DNA of 64,000 nt from Paralithodes platypus. Its lineage: Eukaryota > Arthropoda > Malacostraca > Decapoda > Lithodidae. Made by a program: the position numbers and the translations under genes. The stretch spans positions 46,803,372 through 46,867,371 of the forward strand of contig CM064480.1 in the NCBI GenBank assembly GCA_032716605.1. The letters are read 5' to 3'. Below, in pieces: positions 55,848-64,000 of this stretch. The notes below the pieces were generated by a model, which worked only from the letters and a program-made list of their open reading frames with translations, had not been told where the DNA came from and searched no databases. Position 1 is the first letter of the stretch. The number at the start of each line of letters is the position of its first letter.

Positions 55848-56800
55848 ATATTATCAAGCTGGGGAAAAAGAAAAGTATGTACGAGACTGGGGAACTTAAA
55901 ATAATTGTTGAAGAAAAGATAAATGAATTAAAAGATGATAATGTTGCGCAAGTATACTGCGATGGCTCTGTCACAGAAAATGGGAGAGCAGGATGTGGGA
56001 TACTGGTGAGTGACGATGTAGGTAACGATAACATATACAGTGAATATTATTATAGAATAAGTAACAACGTGTCCTCTACGCAGGCAGAAATATGTGCTAT
56101 GTTATACGGGTTAAATAAAATAAGAGGGGGAGAAGGTGATGTGTGCTTTTTCGTAGACAGTCGAAGTGCTTTGGAATCTATGAACAGCAAAAAACCCGTG
56201 TATGAAAAGCTGGTATCTCAGTGTAAGGTTATTATAGATGAACTACGCAATAATGGGAGAATGGTAAAATTTACGTGGATACCTTCACATGTTGGGATAA
56301 TAAATAATGAAAGAGCGGACGAACTTGCTAAATTAGGAACGGAGAAAGACACAATAGATTACGAGTGCATTCAATCTTTAAGACAAATTAAATCAACAAT
56401 TAGAAAAAAACAAAAGGATGCGGAACTTTTTATGATGCAAGAAAAACACGCGAATAGTGCAACATTCTATCACTATAATAACGTTGCACGGCGAACTAGC
56501 TTTATATACGGAAACTTAAGAAGTGCTTGGAAGGACTCCTTGTGCACACGACTTAGGTTAGGATATTGTTACATGTGGGAACTTGGTGTTCCTAAAGGAG
56601 AACACGAAATATGTTGTCAACTATGTAAAAAACCAAGAAGTCATACCTTAAATCATTATATACTGCACTGCCAACACCTAGCGAAATATAGAAACAATGT
56701 CATAGATAAGGTCGATGAACAAATTATATGGATGTTCAATCATAATATGATTACTCAGATAATAGCCAAATGCAAAAAAATACAATACATCGTAAGGTAA
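55838..56800 (+). CDS. LINE-B RNase H and C-terminal zinc motif
   Basis: RNase H residues: AQVYCDGSVTENGRAGCGIL (Asp), STQAEICAMLYGL (Glu), CFFVDSRSALES (Asp) and WIPSHVGIINNERADELAK (His and last Asp). The C-terminal part has CCQLCKKPRSHTLNHYILHC, a C..C/H/C motif common at the end of I-group ORF2 proteins. The stop at 56,798 is the natural end. RNase H in such LINEs removes the RNA template during second-strand synthesis. Confidence 0.9.
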   Translation: MDINIIKLGKKKSMYETGELKIIVEEKINELKDDNVAQVYCDGSVTENGRAGCGILVSDDVGNDNIYSEYYYRISNNVSSTQAEICAMLYGLNKIRGGEGDVCFFVDSRSALESMNSKKPVYEKLVSQCKVIIDELRNNGRMVKFTWIPSHVGIINNERADELAKLGTEKDTIDYECIQSLRQIKSTIRKKQKDAELFMMQEKHANSATFYHYNNVARRTSFIYGNLRSAWKDSLCTRLRLGYCYMWELGVPKGEHEICCQLCKKPRSHTLNHYILHCQHLAKYRNNVIDKVDEQIIWMFNHNMITQIIAKCKKIQYIVR

Positions 56801-56980
56801 ATATACATAAAACAAAGTTTAGGATTTAGTGTTATGATTAGTATGTAATTGATAGCCTCATTATATCATTATTGTTATTATAATAATAAATGTGTATGTA
56901 TACACTGTATATTGTGAAATTTGTGTGTTATTGTATGAATTATTGTGTGTATAGGTATGTATGTAGGTATATGTACATGC

Positions 56981-57018
<38 letters not shown>

Positions 57019-57415
57019 ATGTATGTATATGTGTATATATATATGTATATACTGTATATGTATTTATGTGTGTATGGGTGTATGTATGTGTGTGTATATG
57101 TAGGCATGTATTAAACTGGAGTGGGAGGGTCATTCTATGACATTAAGGAAAGTAGAAGGATTATAGCAAACCCACGCTAAGCCTAAGCCCAGCTTAGCTA
57201 AGGGTCCTTCTTAAACAGTTAGGGACAACTGGTTTGCTAACAAGTATAGAGATAAAAACTTACTAAATGTTGTATTCATGTCAGTGTTGATATTGTACAT
57301 GTATAATATGAGTAGGGTAAAAGACTGTTTTATCACCTTTGCCCTTTTGAGACGTGTAATTATGTATTCCCATGTATTTATGCTTTCTCAATAAAGAATC
57401 AATCATCAATCATCA

Positions 57416-57428
57416 TCTACCCCTCCTA
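57416..57428. repeat. LINE-B target duplication, right copy
   Basis: TCTACCCCTCCTA; LINE-A ORF1 continues in frame directly after it and stops at 57,541. Confidence 0.9.
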
Positions 57429-57541
57429 TCTCTTCTTCTCCTTCCCTATTAAGCCTCCCTATGCCACCTGGTTATAAATTTTCTCCTCTCCCTCCTTGTT
57501 CTTCCTCATCCCCCAATCCTTCCATTATTACTCACCGTTAA

Positions 57542-57930
57542 CCTCATCAGTCTTTTCTTAGTTGTACATAAGTCTGTGTGTTCTTATTTTTCTTGTTCTT
57601 TGTACCTCTTTCTTTCCTCTCTTGTATGTATGCGTCTTTCACACTGTTTGCTGTATTGTGTGTGTCTGTGTTGTATATAGTGTATATGTTTTCTTCCCAC
57701 TTGTGTATTACTTTTGTTGATGTTTTCTATTTTTTGTCCTTTCTTTGTTTTCTTCGATTTTTCCGTTACTTTTTTTTTTTTTTTTTTTTTTTTTTCTTTT
57801 TCCTCCCTTGTTCCTCTTTAGTTCGGCGTGTATTTGTTCCGCCTCTCTTCTATATGTTTGTATGTATCGTTTTTATTCTCTCTTTTAAAGTTTCTTTTCT
57901 CGTTGTACTTTCTGTTTAGTATTTTTTAGT
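57542..57930 (+). other. LINE-A spacer between ORF1 and ORF2
   Basis: T-rich, including a T-run of about 28 bases at 57,769-57,796. No conserved coding is expected; the open frame here follows base composition. Confidence 0.55.
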
Positions 57931-60900
57931 ATGTCCATTTTGCAATGGAACCTTCGCAGTCTTTCTCTTCAGAGAGACGATTTGCGTTTTTTACTCTCTT
58001 CCCATTCCTCTAAGGTTGTCTGTCTCCAGGAAACTCGTCTTCTTTCTCCTCCGATTCCTGTTCCTGGCTACCGTTTTATCAGTTCTCATCATTCTCTTTC
58101 AGACACTTGTATTCTCCTTCACCACTCTGCACATTATGAAGTGTTTTCCTTCCCTACTTCTCTCCCTTGCACCTTTGTTAAGGTTTTTCTTGGTCGATGG
58201 ATTACGGTTGTTTCTCTTTATTTCTCTCCTTCTGTTCCCGTCGATTTTGGCTCTTTTACCATGTTTTTAGCTCGGCTACCTCCTCCGTTTTTATTGTTAG
58301 GTGATTATAATTGAAGGCACACCCTGTGGGGTGATTCTGTCATTACCTCACGTGGTCGTGCATTAGAATCTTTCATTACTAATAATAACCTCTTTCTCCT
58401 TAACCCTTCTTTGGCGGCGCGCAACTTATGTCGTGTGAAATAAATTTGGACTAAGTGGCGGTTCACAACTTATGTCGTGTGCCATTTTCAGCACGTAATG
58501 TTGCAGAGAGAGAGAGCTGAGCGGTGTGAGGACCGTAGTAAGGCTATGACCGCCGCCCACCACCGCGGTGGGCCAACTGAAGTGAAAACCACCCTTCCAT
58601 CCCCCCTCACACTCGCTACACAGGGAATTATGTAGGGAAAGTACCTAATTACATGGTTTTTGCACTCGTGTTGCGCGATCGTTGCAAGAAAACCAGTGGT
58701 CGTACAAGGATGGTTGGGGTGGCATTGGAAAGCTCTGTTTATGCCCTTTCAGGGATAGATACTTGTTTTACGCTCTGGGTCTTATTTAGGCATGAAAATG
58801 ATCACGTAAACAACCCTATTTAGGGTAAAACACCCCGCTGGGCGGTACATATAAATTACCGCCTAGGCCGCTCGTAAGCTGTTAATAATGGTTCCCTGAC
58901 TCATTTTGATGCTCGAACACGTTCTTTTTCTTGTCTTGATCTTTCTTTGTGTTCCCCTTCCCTGTCTCTTCTTTTTCATTGGTCTGTTTTGGAGGATTCT
59001 CTCTATAGCGACCATTTCCCTGTTCTGCTCTCTCCTACCTCCTATTCTCCTATCCCTGGTCCTCCTCGTTGGTGCTTCCAGCGTGCGGATTGGTCTACTT
59101 TTGCTTCACTATCTATCCCTTTCTTACCTCCATCTGATTTTTCATCTGTACATGATTTACTGGCCTTTTTTTCTGGTTACAGTTTTGAGTGCTGCCTTAG
59201 TCTCTATTCCTCGGACTTCCCGTCCTTTTACGTTAAAATGTGTTCCTTGGTGGTCTCCGGACTGCTCCAAGGCTATCCGCGTTACACGGGCTTCTTGGAA
59301 GAGCTTTCGTCGTAAGCGTTTTACTCCCGCTAATGATCGTTCTTTTATACTTTTTCGTAAGGCGTCTGCCTTCCTCCGTCGCACAGTCAGGTCTGCTAAA
59401 CGTCAAAGTTGGGTGTCCTATGTTTCCTCCATTACATCCTTTACTCCTGTTCAGTCCGTCTGGAAACGCATTCGCAAGATTTCGGGCAAGCGTTTACCTC
59501 CTCATTCTCCTGTGCTTCATGTGGATGGGGAGTCTGTTGCTGACTCGGAGGCAGTCGCCGATCGTTTGGGTCTCTACTTTAGCTCAGTCAGTAGTGGCTC
59601 TCATCTCCCTCCAGAATTTCATTCACTTAAAGCCATTGCAGAGACTTCTCCAGTTGTTTTCACTCTGTCTTCGGAAGAGTCCTACAACGCCCCGTTTTCT
59701 TCACGTGAGTTGCTCTCCGCTCTTCGTGCCTGTAATGCTACTTCTGAGGGTCTTGATGGTGTCCATTATTTAATGCTTAAGCATCTTTCCTCTGAGGCTT
59801 TGGTATTTTTATTTGCTATTTTTAATAAGGTTTGGTCGTCTGGTGTTTTCCCTCCTGCATGGAGTTCTGTTCTTACTATTCCTTTCCTTAAGCCTGGTAA
59901 GTCGGGTTTCTCGCCCCAAGACTATCGCCCTAATGTCTTGACGAGTTGCTTATGCAAGCTGTTTGAACGGATGGTTAATGTCCGCCTGATGTGGCTTCTC
60001 GAGACATGTCAGCTTTTGTCTTCGACCCAGTTTGGTTTTCGGCGTGCTCGGTCCACTATCGACTCTTTACTTAGTTTGGAGACCTACGTCCGGTCCGCTT
60101 TTGCTCGCCATGAGTCAGTTCTTGCTGTTTCCTTCGATCTCGAGAAGGCGTACGACTCCACGTGGAAGCATCATATTTTATGTCAACTCCGTTCTTTTCA
60201 TATCCGTGGTAATATGGGCGTCTTTATTCGTAATTTCCTTTTTTCTCGTTCTTTTCGTGTCCGGGTGAATTCCTTGTTTTCTCAGTCATTTCCTAAGTTA
60301 GAAGGTGTACCTCAGGGTTCCGTTTTAAGTACTATCCTCTTTCTCATAGCCATTAATGGCATTATCTCTTCCCTTCCGGCTAAGGTCAGGTCCTCCTTAT
60401 ATGTCGACGACTTTGCGATCTATGCTGCTGCTTCGGATATTGTTGCGTTACGCTCCCTTATCCAATCTGCGATTGTGGCTGCCTCGTCATGGGCCACTGC
60501 TCACGGGATTCGTTTTTCTACAACTAAATCTTGTGCTATGTCTTTCACTCGTCGCCACGTTATCCCGCGTCCTTCTCTTGAACTGTATGGTTCCGTTTTA
60601 CCTTATCGCTCTTCAACTACCTTCTTGGGTCTTGTCTTTGATTCCCGTCTTAACTGGGCAGCTCATGTTTCCTCTGTTAAGGTTGCTGCTTTGCACCGTC
60701 TTCGTCTCCTCCAGACCCTGTTCCACCTTAATTGGGGTGCGGACCGTGCTCTCCTTCTTCGCCTTCACGTTGCCCTTGTTCTTTCTAAACTCGATTATGG
60801 TTGTCAGGTTTACTCATCAGCCTCAGACACAGTCCCCCATAAACTTGACTCTGTTCACCATTTCGGTTTACGTCTTGCCTTGGGTGCTTTTCGCTCTTCC

Positions 60901-61726
60901 CCTGTTGAAAGCCTCTATGCTGAGTCCGGCGTCCCTTCTTTGTTCCGACGTCGGGCCCTTCTCTCTCTCCGGTACTACGCCCGATCGCTTCAGTTTCCTT
61001 CCTTGCAGACCTCTTTTCTTCCTACCGTTCCTGTTCCATCTCATTCTCGCCTTTGGCCCCCTTTCCTTTCTCGTATGGATTCCTTACTTTCTCATTCTTC
61101 CACGTTCTTCCGCTTCGGCTCGGTAAGTGTCCTCCTTGGCTCCTTCCTCGTATTTCCTTGTGTCCCTCTATTCTTCCTTGTTCTAAGTCCTCTACCCCGC
61201 CCCCAGTTCTTTGTTCTCGTTTCCTTGTACACCTTACACAGCATTCTTCTTCTACTCCGGTTTACACTGATGGCTCCCGTTCGTCTTCTGGCGTCGGGTT
61301 TGCCATCCTTTTTCCTTCTCGTTGTTATCAGTATTCTCTCCCTTCTACGGCTGGTGTTCTGACTGCCGAACTTTACGCTATCTTCTTTGCCGTCCATTTC
61401 ATGTGCTTCTTTCCTTCTTCCTCCTTTACTCTTTTTTCTGACTCTTACAGTGCCCTTCTTCTCTTGCAGTCTTTCCCTGCTGTCCATCCGTTGGTTCTTG
61501 CCATCCAAGATTGGCTTGTCAGTCTTTCTTCTCGGAAGAAGGTTGTCCAATTTTGTTGGGTGCCTAGCCATGTTGGTGTCCGTGGGAATGAGCAGCTTGA
61601 TATTCTCGCTCGCGACGCTGCGGCAGTCAGGTCAACTTCTCTCTCTATTCCCGCCTCTGACTATTATCCAGCTATCTCTACCTTCCTTCTGTCTCGCTGG
61701 CAAACCATATGGTCTTCTCTTTCCTC

Positions 61727-61727
<1 letters not shown>
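57931..61727 (+). pseudogene. LINE-A ORF2: endonuclease, reverse transcriptase, RNase H
   Basis: The ATG at 57,931 opens MSILQWNLRSL, the classic start of an endonuclease (WNxRSL), then VCLQETRL (catalytic Glu) and LLLGDYN. Here a TGA at 58,312 replaces the expected Trp. A P1 MITE splits the domain at 58,400; YSDHFPV follows it. Reverse transcriptase: LKPGKSGFSPQDYRPNVLTS, STQFGFRRARSTIDSL, VSFDLEKAYDSTWKH, LEGVPQGSVLSTILF and LYVDDFAIYA (YVDD about 60,399). A frameshift near 61,122 moves the frame before RNase H (TPVYTDGSRSSSGVG, LTAELYAI, LFSDSYSALL, GNEQLDILARDAA). The frame runs into the (GA)n of LINE-C copy 2 at 61,728, so the C-terminus is lost or lies beyond the window. Confidence 0.88.
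58400..58885 (-). mobile_element. TTAA MITE family P1, copy 3 (reversed), in LINE-A ORF2
   Basis: On the minus strand it begins TTAACAGCTTACGAGCGGCC and ends CGCCAAAGAAGGGTTAA. The interior matches the copies at 14,609 and 43,630. The LINE-A frame continues across one TTAA (LLNN...). Confidence 0.85.
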
Positions 61728-61806
<79 letters not shown>

Positions 61807-62789
61807 ATATCACCCATGGAATTAAACGGTCACGGATCCAAATGGTCGCAGACCAGTACGGGCACAAACCGAATATGCCGACCCTGACTTGCCTATTATA
61901 TCGTCTTCCTGTCAGTTGAAATGGTAGACTTTTATTTGCATATGTTTTCTTGCTTTAGAATTCCAATTTATACCAGACTTTGCTGCCAGTAGCAAGAAAG
62001 ATAACATACAGAAAAAATAGCACGTTCTTTTATCTATCTATTGCCCGACGCCTAACTCCTGTTGAGGGTGACCAACACAAAATGCCCCAGGTTGATCTAT
62101 TCCACATGAGGACAATCCGTGCCAGTTTATGAAGGACTTACAGGACTGAATACTCAACTTAAGGGGAGGTATTTAGTTTGTTCCCTACTTTTTCATCAAG
62201 CTTAAAATTACATCCCCTAGACCCCCTTTCAAGATAAATTTGTACAATTTTCGGTAGAAAAATGTCCAGGCCGGAGGCCGGTTGCTCTTAAATTACAGGC
62301 TCGCTATCGCTCGCCAGGAAAAAGTCGACACCTTAACGTCACGAAAGGTCTTAAAATTGACAGAAATGGGGCAAATTGTCTTAACATATCCAAACTACTA
62401 GGGCGAAAGTCTTAAAATCTCAAAAGCAATGGGGCTAAACATGAGGGAGAAAGGGGTCCAGAAAAAAATCCCTCAAGTGGATATCTCCCCTTAAAGACCG
62501 TTCGACTCAAAGGCCTTCTATGTATTTTTAGCACATTTTCTATAATGGTGGGCGGCTAGTTCATCCACCCTTAGGTAAGCAGTAAAAATGTATTTAAGAA
62601 TGTCTCCCCTAGATGGGTTGCCGACCAAGGAGGACGAGTCCCATCCACCCGGAAAAACACGCTAAATTGTTAAATAATAATAGTAGAAATTAGAAAATAG
62701 AAAATATAGACATAATAGCGCTAACTGAAACGTGGATTAATACAGAATCTAGGCATTTTTTAGCAGAATTTGATATTCCAGGATATAGT

Positions 62790-63209
62790 TTGTTTAAATA
62801 TGACCGAACAAGTAAGAGGGGTGGCGGTATAGCAGTGTTTGTCAGGAGTACATTAAAAAGCTGTATTAAATCAGGTATTAGACTAAATAATGATAATGAA
62901 AGTGTTTGGGTAGAGGTTAACGAAGGTAGTGAGACCATAGTTATTGGAGTTATTTATAGACCGCCTAATATGAGTAGAAATGGCGGAACATCGTTATGGG
63001 AGGAAATTAAAATAGCATCAAGGTTTAGCAAAGTGTGCATTATGGGGGATTTTAATTTTCCGAACATTGATTGGCAGCACCAAATAGGTGACTCCGATTC
63101 AGTAGAGTTTATTGAGGTAGTACAAGATAGTTTCTTATTTCAATTCATAGATACGCCGACAAGAGGTATTAATATTCTTGATTTAGGTTTCAGTACAATG
63201 AACATATGA
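62790..63209 (+). pseudogene. LINE-C copy 2 endonuclease
   Basis: The same 139-codon frame as at 30,531-30,950 (KRGGGIAVFVR, VIGVIYRPPN, MGDFNFPNIDW). It ends at the same stop and lacks the same N-terminal strand, so the defect was present before the two copies separated. Confidence 0.85.
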
Positions 63210-63297
63210 TAAATAATGTAGATTGGTGACCACCTAGGAAATAGCGATCATAAATCTAAGACCTTATAGGAAAAAAGAAAGGAATATATCGAAAGAT

Positions 63298-64000
63298 AAA
63301 GAAAGGCGAAAATCATTTACATATATACTATCAGACTCTATCAAGACAGGTCAAAAAGGAAATCAGGAAAGCAAAAAGAAATTATGAAATAAGGATAGCC
63401 AGTGACTCAAAAAATAACCCTAAAGCTTTTTACCAACTATATAAATCTAAAGTTAGAGATGTAATAGGCCCCCTAAAAACTTCAATAGGAGAAATAACAG
63501 AAAATGATTTAGAAATGTGCAGTATATTAAATAGTCAGTTTCTTTCCGTTTTCACTAATGGAAATTTGGCACAGATTCCAGAAGTCAATATGGTATATAG
63601 TGATAGTATAGAAAATATAATAAGTACAGTTAGTATAAGTAGATATGATGTGCTTAAGGAAATTGACAGACTGAAACCTCAAAAATCGCCTGGTCCTGAC
63701 GAGGTATATGCTAGAGTATTAAAAGAATGCAGAGATGAGTTAAGTAGCCCATTAGCATTTTGATTTAACGAGTCATTAGAAACAGGTTTAGTTCCAGAAG
63801 CTTGGAAGCTTGCAAATGTAGTTCCGATCTTCAAAAAAGGTGATACATCGATAGCATCCAATTACCGTCCCATTAGTCTCACATCAATCATAGGAAAGTT
63901 GCTAGAGTCTATTATTGCTAGGAAAATTAGAAGCCACTTAGTAAAATTTAACTTAATAAATCTTCTCAGCATGGATTCACTCAGGGACGTTCTTGCCTTA
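63298..64000 (+). pseudogene. LINE-C copy 2 reverse transcriptase (partial)
   Basis: RLKPQKSPGPDEVYARV, a TGA at 63,761, then PEAWKLANVVPIFKKGD and NYRPISLTS. A deleted A in the run near 63,958 shifts the frame relative to copy 1. The palm motifs lie beyond the window. Confidence 0.8.

Larger units (their letters stand above)
53373..57415 (+). mobile_element. LINE-B: 5'-truncated I-group LINE inside LINE-A
   Basis: It starts in mid-endonuclease and ends in an ATCAATCATCAATCATCAT tail. A 13-bp duplication flanks it. Endonuclease end, reverse transcriptase, RNase H and a C-terminal zinc motif are all recognisable, and the RT and RNase H frames are long. The domain set fits the I superclade; its sequence is clearly different from LINE-A. 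The 3' UTR carries (TG)n at 56,981-57,115. Confidence 0.9.
41161..61727 (+). mobile_element. LINE-A: I-group non-LTR retrotransposon, split by five insertions
   Basis: Its own pieces are 41,161-42,416, 42,859-43,138, 52,265-53,372, 57,429-58,399 and 58,886-61,727. Together they give a GC-rich 5' UTR, an ORF1 with three zinc knuckles, and an ORF2 with endonuclease, reverse transcriptase and RNase H. Insertions are a P2 MITE, Gypsy 2, LINE-B, a P1 MITE and, at the right, LINE-C copy 2, after which the LINE-A end is not seen. RNase H after the reverse transcriptase, together with the knuckle pattern, indicates the I superclade; the clade is not resolved. Confidence 0.85.
61728..64000 (+). mobile_element. 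LINE-C copy 2 (runs off the window)
   Basis: It begins at (GA)n (61,728-61,805) and follows copy 1 from 29,549 with about 99.5% identity by eye. It includes the reversed RTE-tailed repeat (about 62,029-62,663), the endonuclease frame (62,690-63,209) and the TGA inside the reverse transcriptase (63,761). Differences are mostly single-base indels, for example near 62,315, 62,586, 63,221, 63,360 and 63,958. The position equivalent to the satellite array lies beyond the window. Confidence 0.92.

Overview
This is eukaryotic nuclear DNA packed with transposable elements. Everything points to an arthropod, most likely a decapod crustacean: non-LTR retrotransposons of the CR1, RTE and I groups, Ty3/Gypsy elements, abundant TTAA-flanked MITEs, foldback repeats and long (GA)n tracts. 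The species assignment is inference. The only host gene I can name is one exon at the left edge (1-213, minus strand). It encodes the start of the mitochondrial trifunctional enzyme alpha subunit (HADHA): the end of a transit peptide and the beginning of the enoyl-CoA hydratase domain. A splice acceptor lies at 214-215. Higher coordinates are therefore 5' of this exon, and much or all of the window may be a giant first intron, although I found no upstream exon.

Layout. 214-5,100: minisatellites, a 1.7 kb structure with 227-bp inverted arms, a foldback element, a small MITE and tRNA-related SINE pieces. 5,425-10,535: a 2.3-2.8 kb tandem duplication, with a truncated LINE in the second copy only. 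10,997-20,653: a complete-ended LTR retrotransposon (Gypsy 1) with 1.8-kb LTRs and a CTAC target duplication; it has lost its reverse transcriptase and carries two TTAA MITEs and a piece of a 327-bp satellite. 20,654-29,455: flanking DNA with a MADF-like fragment, an RTE 3' end, a 2.1 kb element with ~140-bp terminal inverted repeats and an unknown 319-codon ORF, a second TIR element, a 33-bp minisatellite and two foldback copies. 29,510-35,283: a CR1-like LINE interrupted by a 2.2 kb array of 327-bp tRNA-like repeats. 35,284-41,160: mostly unique AT-rich DNA with SINEs and a foldback MITE. 41,161-61,727: one I-group LINE (LINE-A) split by Gypsy 2 (43,139-52,260, minus), a second I-group LINE (LINE-B, 53,373-57,415) and TTAA MITEs. 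61,728-64,000: a second, nearly identical copy of the CR1-like LINE.

The most notable biology is in the LTR elements. In Gypsy 2 the order is gag (SCAN-like capsid, zinc knuckle), protease, integrase, reverse transcriptase, RNase H. Integrase before reverse transcriptase is the Gmr1-type order, not the usual Ty3/Gypsy order. Gypsy 1 is a related deleted member. Its LTR promoter carries two 60-bp modules, each with a perfect TGACGTCA site and an inverted CCAAT box, just upstream of a TATA box. The TTAA MITEs sit in coding regions, and at the three sites I checked the flanks read on in frame across a single TTAA. The two LTRs of Gypsy 2 serve as reciprocal empty sites. The 327-bp satellite has Pol III-like boxes and a hairpin and occurs head-to-tail at two unrelated insertion sites.

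No prokaryotic operon, CRISPR array or intact host gene is present. Every transposon coding region seen here carries stops, frameshifts or deletions.
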